Of a DNA stretch of 64,000 nt, positions 16,642 to 28,166 are shown piece by piece; the stretch's first letter is position 1; each line of letters begins with the position of its first letter. The notes under the pieces are model-generated. The model was not told the DNA's origin. It did not search any database and was given only the letters and a program-made list of their open reading frames with translations. Source of the DNA: Synchiropus splendidus (taxonomy: Eukaryota; Chordata; Actinopteri; Syngnathiformes; Callionymidae); contig NC_071334.1 in NCBI RefSeq assembly GCF_027744825.2, forward strand, positions 28,535,937 through 28,599,936, read 5' to 3'. The position numbers and the translations under genes are program-made.

Positions 16642-19600
16642 CTATGTGAAGTTGAACACTTTGTCTTCTATCAAGGTAACAGACTTGTCTTTGAGCATTT
16701 CCTCACTGTCTACAAACTTGTACCCGAAAAGTTTCAGAGTTGGACCACAGACATTTTGGACCACTTGTGCAATTTTGAAAGGTAAACTGAATCTCCATTT
16801 CTCTACTTGCTCTGAAGAGTTCTTCTGTGTGGAATAAGGTCCGCTGGTCTCATCTGAGTTCTTGGTGTTCTTCTGGATCCAGGATTTGACCTGCGGCGTG
16901 AAGGGAATTCCGGCAAACGTGTACATCTCAGTGGCTTTTCTCATGGGAAACCGGGCAATGTCTTCATAGCGCACCAGCATGTAGCGCCGGCGCAGCCACT
17001 GAGGCTGCCTGAGGCCCACCATTGCGGACATTCTAATGCTGTCACAGTTCCCCTTCAGCTTTCTCACCTCGTCATCATCGAGGGGAACATTGCCGTCCTT
17101 TGCCCACTGCATCCAGTTCTTATATCTGGCTACAAACGCCACCATGCGTGAGGCTAAAACAGCCCGAGGATCTCTGACCAGGTGGATGAATTTCACATCA
17201 AGACTTGGGTCCTCAACTAGTGGACGGAGGGTTTCCAGCTGGCGAACCCTCACAGACTTGATCGTCTGGTGCTCCTTCCGAAGGCATAACGATGATGCAA
17301 GGGTCAGATTCAGGGGTCCACAACGTCTATTTTTACAGCGAAATGGCTCATATAATCCCTTGATAACCGGACTACAGACTGCATCTTCACACAGAGAGTG
17401 ACTGGAATCCCTGCGGAACAGCGCAGTCGTGATGTGATCCACCGGCCGTGGCTTGATGAAACTCTCCAATAGTGAGAAATCACAGTGGAAGAGCTGCTGA
17501 AGAACATCACGGTACGCTTTGCCAGCCGCTGTTGCATTGGTTCCACCAGTTTCTAGCGTCAGCATCTTCTCCACGTGCCACAAAGGCTCAAAAAGGTAAA
17601 ACATATTGTCCCCTTGCTGGTTGAAAAACTCGCCCACAAAGGAGGAGCCAGTCCTTGTGGTGGCTAAGAGGAGGATGTGTTTCCGGCCAGCTGTCAATGC
17701 CTTCTGTGGCTCGCTGTAGTTTTCAAGACGCCGCGTCATGAGGGTTAAGGCAGTCTGCATTTTGTTGAGTGTAGTAGCTGGAACATTGTGTCTGCGTAGA
17801 ATTTGTGAAAAACCTCCAGGCTGTAATGGTGTCTGAGGGGTCTGCTTCAGGGACAACTTATCCGATACCCTAAAAACACGAGAAGAATCAGCATCAAAAT
17901 TTGCATTGAAGTTGGATGCATTACTCACTTTCCATTGGAAATTTCATTTTTATCTGTATATATATATATTTTCTTTTTTTTTTTCTGATCCGGTCAAATA
18001 TCTGGAGAAAGCAACTCTGCAGCTCTAGCCAATCCCCTAATAATTGTCAGACTAAAGTCACAGTATTTACAGTCACTTAAATCATAAATACTGCATGTTT
18101 TTATTGTTTACATATTTGTTGAATGTTTGACTACACTGAGCTGCACTCTGTTAGCACTTACCTTGAGATTAAGTTGTTCTCCTTCTCAATGATAACAAGG
18201 GCCACAAAGAAGACAAAGCATACTGTGTATTTGATCCTCATTCTTGAATGTGGTCTTGCCTGGGGTTTTCCTTTCCAGACTTCCTCTCAGTTCTGCCAAT
18301 CGGCTGGTCGTCAGTTAGTTAACTCCATAGATGCTGCGCAACTTTTCACCCTAAAAGCAGAGACACAAATCAACCTCTGAGAGACGCATTTCAGGCAACC
18401 GAGCACAAATGATATGACTGTTCTTAGTTAAAGTTGTTGCAACACTTGCAAGCCTGAAGAAGATACGGAAGTTATTATGTGAAGTCACAAATGAAACCAC
18501 ATTGACACTTGACTCAGAAGTTGTTGTTTCCTGTGTGAGTAGGCTGCTCTGGCTCAGTGTTTCATACTGTCAGATAACAAAGACGGGCTGAACAATTATT
18601 CAACATGAAATGACTATTCTTTGCCACTTCTTACCCAAACATGAATCACTTATTGTATTCAGGCCAATCCAATTCAATTCAATCCAACTGCTGTATCCAA
18701 TGAACATCAAGTTAAACAGTTGAACACAATAGAGTGTGGTAGATTCACTGCCCACTAAGGAAGGTTTGCTGGCGACCCAGCAGTCCAAAGCACCAGCTGT
18801 TTCTCCGTGTCACTAGAAGCCTTTAAGAGAACGGCATGTCGGTGACACAGCGGACCATCTGTTGGAGCACTCATGGCTCATACTTTCGTCACCCAAGTCT
18901 TTGTTCTCGATGATTCACTCAGAGTCACAGAGAATTTGCGCGTGAGCACTCTGCTTCTTGCAGTTTGTGGATTTCAGGGGCAGGGATTTAATCATTGACG
19001 TTAATCCTGGATTCATTTACAAGTCATAAAAGTAACAAACAAACAGCACGATGTCAGGCTCCAACCTTGCGTCCCAAAGCTTTGAGATAGCATCTGTGGT
19101 GATCTCCACCCTGTCATGTTGATGTCTCATCTTCCTCAAACTAAACTAATGTGACATCAAAGAGCAGGCGGTTTCAACAGTCACTTCTCTTTTTGGATGC
19201 AGCCTAAATGTCCCCAAACAATGAAAATAAGCATCTAATCTAATCTGAGTCTCAGGATATGTTTACAGCTAGTGGGGCATAAACTGTAAAACATGAGAAA
19301 ATGGACGCCCCGTTTGCACAAAATCTGAATCAATTTTTCCCATTACAACGAATGGAAAAAGAAACAATGCGTTCCAAGCCTTAAAATAGGCTTTTGTAGG
19401 AGTGAATGTAGAGTGTCTGCTGCAGGTGCGCTGTTCCTCTATGTGTGTGGCCGCTGCATGTGGGAGGGGTTGCCGAGTGAGTGACGTCTCTCCAGAAGTG
19501 AAGAGGTGCCCGGTGCGTGTCCAGCTCTGAATGTGCGCTTCTGTGCAGTTTGGCTGTGACAAAGTCATAAACCAAGTAACGCTCTGTCCCAGACTCGCCT

Positions 19601-22600
19601 CATCCCTGTCCCAGCTCCAGCCCACAACAGGACATCAAACCCTGGAGTGCAAGTGGTGGTGTGGAGAGCGAGCACCTCCCCTGTGACATTCTACCACGGT
19701 CCAGAGCGGAGACAGGAAAGGTTTTACACCTCAATATGAAGAAAAAACAGCCAGTAAATGTAGCTAACGGGACACATCTGCATACAGAGGCCACGTTATA
19801 CACAACAAAGCGCGTTGTGGGTCGCACATAATGTTTTTTCTGGCTTTTTTCAGGGGGCGTTCGAGTTCTGGATTTTCCTTCGAAATCAGAAGCAAAAAAA
19901 TCTCGAAATTTTTGTTCGAACTCCGATTTGTTCGAAGTCAGGGACGTTCGAAAACCAAGGTACCACTGTATTTTTTTTTTTTTTTGGCATAAAGCGATCT
20001 TTCAGAACTGCTTGGGGTTGGGGGGCAGGGTCACATAAGCGGTTGCCGAATGCAAGAGCGTAATACATACATTACACTCTTATAAATATAAAAAAAAATA
20101 TATATATATATATATTTTATATAGTATAATATATAAAATTATGTATAATTGAAAATGGTCCTGATCAGCAATGCTGAGGTTGAGCATGTATTATGTGTTA
20201 ACAGGATCAAGATCACAGCCCACACACTTCAGCATTGACCAGCTCGACAGGCTCATCAGGTTGATCTAAGCTAAAATCCCCATTGCTGGATTTGACTTTG
20301 CAGCTGCCAGAGAAATACACCTCCTCCAGACCCCTAGGTGTTTCTGCTAATCTTTGTGAAGCTGTTTTTTTTTTTTTATTTCGTTATTTAAAATGCAAGT
20401 TGTTATCTCAGTCGATGACATGCATCCTGGTGTGGGATGCGGTTTGGTGTTTAAAAATCCTGGCTAAAAGCCTCTACATGAAGAGCTTTTTAACAGATCA
20501 CTGTATCTGTAAACATCCAAACTACACAAAACAGAAGTGTGACCTGTGTGTGACCAGTCCAATTTGTTCAGATGAAGACTGGTCCCCAGTTTCCGTCTCA
20601 CACATCTGGCTGTTCCTTTCTCACATCCTGTTGCAACCATGGACACAGGGCAGTTTTGAGCAGAGGCCATACAAATGCACTTAGTCTAAACTCGGCCGAT
20701 AGTTGGACTGTGAAATTCCTTGCGAGGACATGGGACGGGTAAACGTCCAAATGGAGCAGTGTTGTCATGAAACCACGCAAAATAAGAAGGTGAACCACAT
20801 GTGTCCTGGGAGGAAACATCAGCTCCGTTTTGCACCACCCTGCTGCATGCCATAACCTCAAAGGTCTCTTTACACAGGAGTGACTCAAAACCCCCCACAG
20901 GCTGAGACGGCAGAACATAAACTCGCAAGTCATTTACACGTCACGGTGTGAGTTGCTAAGCCCTGGATGATGCAAATAAGGGAGAACTGGCAACTGCACT
21001 AAATACAGAATCTTTCTGACTAAAAAAAAAAAACATTATTGAAATGAATTATTCTTTTCCGTGTTGGAAGAATTACCTACAGTATTAGCAACCTATAAAA
21101 CATCAACAAACTCCATTCAGTAACACCACCACCACATGTATATACATACACATATATAAATAGCTGTAGACTAGTGGATGCGTCTGTCAGCACCTGCGTG
21201 TGATTTCATGTGCGAAAAGATCATCAGGACGTTAAAGACATCTTCCAGCCTGAACTCTGTAGTTTCTTTCAACTGCTTCATCTTCAACCTCAACAATCCA
21301 AAGGGGGAGAGACCGGCCTGAGTTACTTCCCATTTAAGGATTGTGCAGTGGAACTGGTTAATCCCTCCAGGGTCCTGCCCATGATTTTTCCCAGCATAGG
21401 GTAGGGGGTTAAAATCCCAGGGTCGGGGTCCCCAGCTTTCATTGTACTTGCCCATTGTTAATCAAAATGTAGTCTTTTCAAGGACCACCGGAGTGAATGT
21501 AAAACTTGCTAGCTTTTGTGAATAAAACAAAATGGACAGCGGCCCACAAATAAGTTCGCAAAATTGGATAACACAGAGACGACCAATAGTGCACACAGTA
21601 AATGGCTAGTAGAAACATTCGCATTTTAACATCAACACTTTGACTGTCCTTAGTTCTCACCAGAGTGTGAAAGCAACTCCTCTGTTCCCTCTGGGACGGG
21701 CACCTGTTTCTTTTGGTTTTCTCTTTCTAAACTCAGTCATGCAAACTTTCATGTCAGCCACGATGAAACTGAATGACAGCAGCCTTTCTGCCCAACTGTC
21801 ATAATGGAGCTCGGAGGTAAGGTAGTTAGCTATGGATCCTCTGAGACCGACCCATCCTCACTCCCATGGCATAATACTGTATATTGACTTTGGGAAAGTG
21901 GACTTTTGAGCCCATTAGCTGACGCTGAAGGCAGCCTTCAGCATTGCATGTTGGCACATTTCCACCAGTAGCATAGTTTCAACTGTAGCGCGATTTTTCA
22001 AAAGGTATGAATTGTTTTCAGCATGTCAATTTCCAGGAGTGGAGCAATTCTTCATTTCTCGTGGAGCTGCACGTGGCAACTCTTCAAGCTGAAGTGGAGA
22101 GGAACGTACAGACAGGAAATCTGCTTGTGAGAAGTGATGTGAATCCAGGAAAATTTCAGAATAAAACACTAGGTGTAGACATTACTCTCACTTCACTGTG
22201 ACAGCAAAAGGAAAATCCCATGATCAGCTGCTGAGCTCCAAGCTGTACGAAACCTGACAGCAAAGCATCTGGGCATTTGAGTGTGGATGACTGAAGTTCA
22301 TGATTGTAGTTTTAATTGTACATTTACGAAAAGAAAGGAAAGAAAGAGCAGACGTGTGTCTGTCCGACGTGACTGCAGACGTTTGTCTGATCAGCCGATT
22401 TAAGACTCGACCAAGTGTAGAACTGCCATGACACTCAGCACTCAGAAATGGAAAACTATGCTGCAGTATGTTGTGGCACGCTGCTAGAAATCCTTATTCA
22501 GCTATTGACAACTGTTCAATATCAAAATCACAGAAAATACCGTGAAACAAGGATGTCGAAGTCCTGCTTAGTGCTGTGTTAATGGTGCCGAAAAAGCAAC

Positions 22601-24643
22601 CACTCATTCACACCTCAAAAGCAGTAAGGCTGCTAGCATGAAAGCTACCATCAAAATAAACATACAAGATGATTTAATCTCAACTTTGACATCAATCTAT
22701 AAATGTTTCTTCTCTCAACAGAAAACAATGATAGCTCAAAATGTGACAAAGGCAGCAACTGTTAGCTCTTGATGCCAAATAACCAGGCAAGCAATGAAGT
22801 ATGAATTGAAAAAATGTGAATATTTAAATAATACAATCAGTGTATTTGAAAAACATTGGCATTGTCATGCTAAATGATGAAGTGTCACATGTTTTTATTT
22901 GAAATGTAGCAGATTTGAGCTGTCTGATGTTTCCATTGTCAACTGGGATTTGCTCCGACAACCATTTCTATCCAGTACAGGATAATAGTCAATTAAATTT
23001 GTAAATTTATGCTTTAGTGCATTTTGATCCACATAAATAAAAAAAAATACATAATGATGGTGTGTGTTCCTGTTCTTTCTGATGAATTACATCTATGCCA
23101 ATTATCTCAGCTTATTACATCTGCTGTGTTAGGAAACACACACCGGGATGTGACAGTGTTGAATATTCACAAACCATTGATGCGTACGACACGTTTGATC
23201 ATCTGCTCATAACAAAACTGCCACGCCACCGTTTATCATCCTGTTACAAACTCCTTTAATAGCTGCCTCTTATATAATGTAAATCTTATTCAACAGCAGC
23301 CTGCGACTGAAGCACTGTCAAACACCTAATGAATTACTCTTTAATGCCTATAATGGATATTCTAAATCTCTGATTTGGTCCTAAGTAAAACAATGAATAA
23401 ATTAACATGAGCAGTGGATTTGGCTTTTTTTGTTTGTTTGTTTGTTTGCTTGTTTTTTGTCTTGTTTTTGGTCTTTATTTGTTGTTTATATGCGAACAAA
23501 AAAAAACTTTTCAACACCCCCCTCTTTGTTGTATCCAGACTATTACAATGTTCACTTTAGTGACAATTTTTACCAGAAACATACTATAAAACAAGACGGT
23601 GCTGTTGTTGGAGTGACTATTAAGGGAAATACACAAAATAGAATTGTAACAAAAATAAATAAAGAAATACATGCAATACCAGAATCAAAAATTTAAAGTG
23701 AGAGTGAGTGGTTGTCTGTCTACATGTGCTCTGCAATGGACTGAAAATGGACTGGAAACCTGTCCAGGGAGTCCCGCTCTGTGCCCCATGTACAATGAAA
23801 TGAAAATGCGTTTATACAGACAAATTGTAATTTGTTATAAGAATTTATTTTCAAATTATACAGTCCACTTTCTGCTAAAGATATTCCATCTCTGGCAATA
23901 TTCCACCCTCAGCGTCACTCTGCATCAGCAAAGATTGTGCAACCTCAGTAGCAAGATGTCCTTGTGGCAGAAGCCCAGCGACTATCTTCTGATCCAGAAA
24001 GACGATGACATGCTAAATGTCTTCTGTGAGACATGTTGAAAGATTATGTAAGTGTATGAAACACTGTTGCGCAGGTTGTTTGTCATCTTCTGTCTTGAAC
24101 TTTCAATCTGAAGAGTTTTCACTGCAATTATTGTTGCCTCTTCTTTGGAGAGAATTGCCTTTACAACACAACGAATGAATGCCAGATGTCAATGCTGTGA
24201 ATGTTTTCAACAGTTACACTGATGAAGTAATAAGAACCATTTATTACATAGTGTTATTAGTAATCCACTAAGTGCAACAGTGCCATTAAGATATCTCATA
24301 AATCGCCTTTGTAAAAGAGGCATGAAAGACTTTACGGACACTATACGTGTTCTACTGCTCATGCACCTGTTTTTTGTTTTTGTTTTTTTTTACTTTTTTG
24401 CGCAATGTCTATTCGAATCTCGACGAGAGTCAGCTGAAAGCAGATGACTCCAATTAAACAACTTGCGCTCATAAGTTAATAGGACTCTACTGACAGTCAT
24501 GCCTTTTCGATTAAAACCGAAAATTAAATTACTATCATCTGATTTTAATTGTTGTGTTCAAATGTCCTTATATTTTACACATGCGTATTTCAGGAATTAT
24601 ACAGATAGCAAATATTGTACTGTATGTATTTACAACTCACCAT
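16642..24643 (-). CDS. chst3: Carbohydrate sulfotransferase 3 (chondroitin 6-O-sulfotransferase)
   Basis: This Golgi type II membrane enzyme transfers sulfate from PAPS to carbon 6 of N-acetylgalactosamine in chondroitin. The coding sequence joins 24643-24641 (ATG only), 18259-18162 and 17869-16642, giving 442 residues (human CHST3 has 479). Residues 12-25 form the membrane anchor. The 5'-phosphosulfate-binding motif ATTRTGSSF is at 103-111 and the 3'-phosphate-binding motif HLVRDPRAVLASR at 263-275. The C-terminal block with PYSTQKNSSEQVEKWR is typical of the family. Exon joins are phase-correct (CAAG|GTAAGT to TTTAG|GG, making an Arg codon). Human CHST3 also has Met close to the anchor (MRSKY; here MRIKY at residue 8), so translation could start there instead. 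Promoter-like GC-rich sequence lies right of 24.78 kb. Teleosts often have two chst3 paralogues and I cannot tell which this is. Confidence 0.93.
17989..18255 (-). repeat. Parent segment of the chst3 exon-2 duplication
   Basis: This is the copy located in its proper place, covering the end of intron 2 (transcript sense) and most of exon 2. The matching copy is at 15809-16073. Shared landmarks on the plus strand, in order, are GGTCAAATATCTG or a near match, GCTCTAGCCAATCCC, TCACAGTATTTACAGT, CTGTTAGCACTTACC and GATCCTCATTCTTGAATGTG. The match ends at the last of these. Confidence 0.85.
19270..19973. mobile_element. Degenerate non-autonomous DNA-transposon-like element
   Basis: The right end reads, on the minus strand, TACAGTGGTACCTTGGTTTT followed by TCGAACGT and several further TTCGAA-containing blocks. 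This is a terminus I recognise from widespread vertebrate and fish non-autonomous elements. The left part contains the equally characteristic internal blocks CCCATTACAACGAATGGAAA and TAAAATAGGCTTTTGTAGG. No open transposase frame is present and the left terminus has decayed, so it is an old, immobile copy. The superfamily is not assigned. Confidence 0.6.
23700..23795 (+). repeat. Fragment of a common teleost interspersed repeat
   Basis: Blocks such as GGTTGTCTGTCTACATGTG, CAATGGACTG and GGAAACCTGTCCAGGGAGTC follow the order found in a very abundant fish repeat (usual form: TGTCTCTATGTGGCCCTGTG, then GGACTGGCGACCTGTCCAGG). The copy is short and diverged. A reverse-orientation relative is at about 45206-45327. 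Confidence 0.55.
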
Positions 24644-24687
24644 ATTGACTTGTTGTTGTCCGGTGTCTCTTCGTCAAGTTTCATCAT
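24641..24687 (-). other. Upstream ORF at the 5' end of chst3
   Basis: In the predicted spliced chst3 transcript an ATG pair at 24687-24682 opens a frame that overlaps, out of frame, the first chst3 ATG (24643-24641), crosses the exon junction and ends in TGA at 18240-18238. It would encode 22 residues beginning MMKLDEETPDNNK. Its stop overlaps the conserved downstream chst3 Met codon in the tetranucleotide ATGA (18241-18238). It is only a uORF if transcription starts to the right of 24687, which the GC-rich sequence there makes likely. Confidence 0.5.
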
Positions 24688-24699
24688 CGTCTCCTCCAA

Positions 24700-24960
24700 A
24701 AGTTCGTCCCTGTCCACTATAATTCCATGGTTCTTTTCCAACACGCGTGAAACTGTGAGGCAGCAAACTACTTAATCCAGTGGCGCGGAGTGCGCAAGTT
24801 GCCGGAGCGTGAAGACAGTGCAAGTGGACCAGACGGAATCGCGTTGCGCTGCTCTGTGGACGGGAGTGTTCCATGAACGCTCGTGGAACTTCACCCCCCG
24901 CTTCCGATCTTCTGCCCCCTGACCGGACTCTAGTTTTAGGCTTGCTCCGCAAGACAAAGA
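24700..24960 (-). promoter_or_regulatory. Probable chst3 5' UTR/promoter region
   Basis: This stretch is noticeably richer in G+C and CpG than its surroundings (for example GTGGCGCGGAGTGCGC near 24780 and the ACGCGTG block near 24743) and lies immediately upstream of the predicted first chst3 exon on the minus strand. No TATA box is evident. The transcription start cannot be placed from sequence alone. Confidence 0.45.
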
Positions 24961-27900
24961 AAACAATCTGACCGTGCTGATTTGGTTATACATGCGCGCA
25001 AAACAGTTTCTTACTGTGGTTATTAATAAAATGTGTCTCTTGAATACTGTGGCACGAACGTGAAGGTAGCAACACCGCCATCTAGTGGATGTACCTCAAC
25101 TCTTACAACAGTGCTGATGAAATCGAATTGACAAAAATATCACTCTAAAAAATATGCACCTGAGAACATGTTAAACGTCACACTGAAAAGGATAACCTGT
25201 TGGGGACAATGAGAAAAATGAAACATTAGGCTAAAAATAAATTTGACTAAATAGATCTATTTAGAGTGATGCACAAATTTTGACACCATCGATAGTCACA
25301 CTAATAAAAACATGATAAGCAGGTGCTGCTTCTTATAAGTCCACCAACACGTACAGCTATGATGGTTGCTCCAGAACAACGACAAGAAAGCACAGCACAA
25401 TGAGGCCAAGTTCCAGTGGCAGCAAAATGTATGGAATGCCAGGAGTCAACAAGAATTGCATGTATACACTTGTTTATATTTCCCCTTTGCTTTCAGATGA
25501 TGTCGCTATTTCCAACCCCCTTTTCATTATTTTGTCATGGCACCCCTCGCATTCCACAATAAAGCATTTGTGCAGGGTTTTTTTTACATTAAAAATGTGT
25601 ATTTATTATATTGTAAAGATCAATCATTAGCCAATCATTGATCTTTACAATTTAATAAAACTAAAACTAAAAACTTTCAACAGTTACAACCACGTAAGAA
25701 CAATGGAGGCGGAGCCTAAATCTTTTGTTTCAGGGAGACAGTCACCCACAAGAGGTCGACGTTTGAGACAAATTACATCAAAGTAAATCATACTAAAATT
25801 ATTAATTTTATTCAAATAAGAAGGGGTTCCTGTACATTATTATACCCATGAAAAAAAGCAAAAGCAAATAGTCTATATACACTGTATTTATAGTGACATC
25901 CAAAGATGCTTGTTTGGGTCAGAGTTGTTCCATAAATTGTGCTGTTTCCTCATAAGTGTGCACTTTCATGGTAAGGCAGCACCGTTCACACCGGTCCAGC
26001 ACAAAACACAAAAGGGATTCTGCAAAAAACATCAAATTCAACCAGCTCTGAGGCTGTCTTGTGTTTCACAGCAAGCATTGGAACCAGCCTGCAAAAAGAC
26101 CGGAAAAAGTAAGGCAGAGAACGCACCTGAAGATCCACTGAACCTCCTGTGTGGTCCAGCTGACCCAGATCCCTGCAGTTCTTGGCCAGCACCTTCTCTA
26201 TATATAGAGGTGCCAAACTTTCCCAGGAGCAGATGGTGTCATCATGAGCTGGTGGCAGATGATGAGGTCCAGTGACTGAAGACCCCCTGCCTTGACGCTT
26301 GTCCAGGAACAACCTGTCTGCACTCACACACTGTTGGAGCTTCGTCCAGTCAAGGGACAGGGCTGGGCTCAGGGGGAGTAATGGGCAGCTGGACGATCTC
26401 AGTAGGACACAACTACACAACTGGCCTCATCTCCCTGTTCAGCCAGAGAGCTTCAGCCCATGACTTGGGCTGAAAAAAGTGTAATAAATGAGCACCATTT
26501 GTTCATAAACATGATATGTAGAAGGGCCAGTATAGAATGAGAATATCTTGATTTACAAAGCACTTTTAAGACATTCAAAGTGACTTTGATACAATGTCAA
26601 AGATAAAAAAACAAGGCAATCAATTTAAAAACATAGACATGTTTCAGAGGACATGGGGAAGTTTCATCACACTACTGCCCGTTTCTGGAGCCAGATCTGG
26701 CACCGAGTGTAGTGTAACTGTGCTGGTAGAAAGACCACCGATCGTGTCCCAGACTGGGCGGCCACTTGGCGGGAAACAGCATGAACGATAGAAGTAGACA
26801 GAGGAAAGAATAAATATAACACAAAAGTGTCTGAAACACAATTTACATGAAAGACAGTGTGAAAGGAGTGATGGGATGAGGAAAAATAAATAATTAAAAA
26901 TGTAAACAGACTTCATATAAAATGCATTGTTAAAAAGGTAGGTCTTTAGTTTACTTTAAAAACATCCACACTCTACTTGGGCCCAAATAACTGTAATAGG
27001 ATTGTATGTACATTTGTGTTTTTACACTGGAAACAATCAAGAGACTGACACTTGAAGACCACAGCGTCCAAGAGGGCTGAAATGGTACGCGCAAATAAGA
27101 CAAGCAGCCAGAAAAAAGACCAGTATGAGATTTATAAAGTGATAAATGGGTCTTCAAATCAATTCTGAAACACTTGTGGCAACGTATGGTCTATCTTTCT
27201 GGTCCTTGTTAGCATTCGGCGGCAGAGCTCTGTAGGAGCTACAGATAAAGCATGTCCTTCCTGAATTGGAAAACCAAAACAAGGAGAGTGGCAGTAGTCT
27301 ATTCTAGAAGTGATATAATGATGAATATCTCTCTCCACAATGCCTCAAGAGAGAAAGGACTTAAACAGTCTGGAGATGTTCTTAGATGGAAGAAGGTTCT
27401 GGATTTTGTTTTGGCAAAGTTTCATTATTAAAAAAAGAACTAAAACCATTATACAACTGACTGTGACTGTGTCTCTCGTACTGTTAAAAAGACCCTCTAA
27501 TGGGTCAAGGTCATCAACAGATGCAGTTACACAGAGCCTGGTGTGGTCAGCATCCTTGGGAAAGTTACTGTAACTCCTGATGACATCAACAAGTGGAAGC
27601 ATGGAAATGTTAAAATTGATCCCAGGCTTCCTCACATTCCAGTTTGCAGGAGTAAGATCAGAAATCAGCCGTTGAAATATATTTCCGCCGCAGGTAAGAA
27701 AACATCTAAAGAAATTATGAGAGGCCAAAAAGATTACAAAACGAACATCAGCTCACTTCTGAGTCTCATTGCGACCCGGAAGGGGCAGTGATTTTTACGA
27801 TCTTAAAAGATGTCTGAGGATTCATAACAACATAAGTCTTGGCAACAAGGTCCAGCATCAAGACTGATGTTCTGTCGACTGGTTCCCTCCAATGCTGGTC

Positions 27901-28166
27901 ATGGCAGTAGCGTAACATAGCAGAGAACACACAGGCGAGTGGTTCCGGATCTCATGTGGTGTTGCTTTTCATGACTCTGGGACAGGTGACAACAAGCATG
28001 GCCGTGTTGCCAACTATAAAATACAAGACTGCACCACTGCCTCTGCCCACTCAGAATAATGGAGCCGCTCGAGCTGAACAATCACTGACTCATCAGTTGT
28101 GCCTGCGTTGAATGACACGAGCCCACAAAAGCTCAACAATCGCCAAAAACAAGCGAAGCCACAAAC
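24961..28166. other. Intergenic region between chst3 and gpx
   Basis: No coding exon is recognisable. A perfect 15-bp inverted repeat lies at 25610-25651 and a retroelement-like copy at about 26540-27700. The open frames at 25910-26420 on both strands have no family motifs. The proximal GPx promoter should lie just left of 28167, but I see no clear core element. Confidence 0.5.
26540..27700 (-). mobile_element. Old retroelement-like repeat
   Basis: The block order matches an abundant fish interspersed repeat: on the plus strand TTGATTTACAAAGCACTTTT and GACATTCAAAGTGACTTTGA at the left end, a TCAATTCTGAAACAC block near 27160, GGCGGCAGAGCTCTGTAGGA near 27220, GGCAGTAGTCTATTCTAGAA near 27290, TTCTTAGATGGAAGAAGG near 27377, and a GATCCCAGGCTTCCTCACA block near 27620. 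On the minus strand it would end in AAAGTGCTTTGTAAATCAAG, the kind of 3' tail also seen at 57990 and 60870. No intact reading frame remains. I believe it derives from a LINE-like element, but the class needs a repeat-library search. Confidence 0.5.

Larger units (their letters stand above)
18260..24640 (-). other. chst3 intron 1
   Basis: This 6.4-kb intron begins GTGAGT (24640 downward) and ends CCCCAG (to 18260) in transcript sense. It contains a degenerate DNA-transposon-like repeat at 19270-19973, an AT-rich run near 20085-20140 and part of a common fish repeat at about 23700-23795. I see no coding exon of another gene inside it; the short open frames lack recognisable domains. Confidence 0.7.

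Noticed and set aside
17036..17546. Plus-strand and alternative minus-strand frames inside chst3 exon 3
   Set aside because: Shadows of the sulfotransferase reading frame.
21171..21455. 94-codon minus-strand frame with a proline- and glycine-rich start, considered as an exon or a small RNA gene
   Set aside because: It lies inside chst3 intron 1, has no clear splice borders and matches no protein or small nuclear RNA that I recognise.
25986..26420. 144-codon minus-strand and 121-codon plus-strand open frames as a possible gene
   Set aside because: Overlapping frames on both strands, no family motif and no supporting splice pattern.
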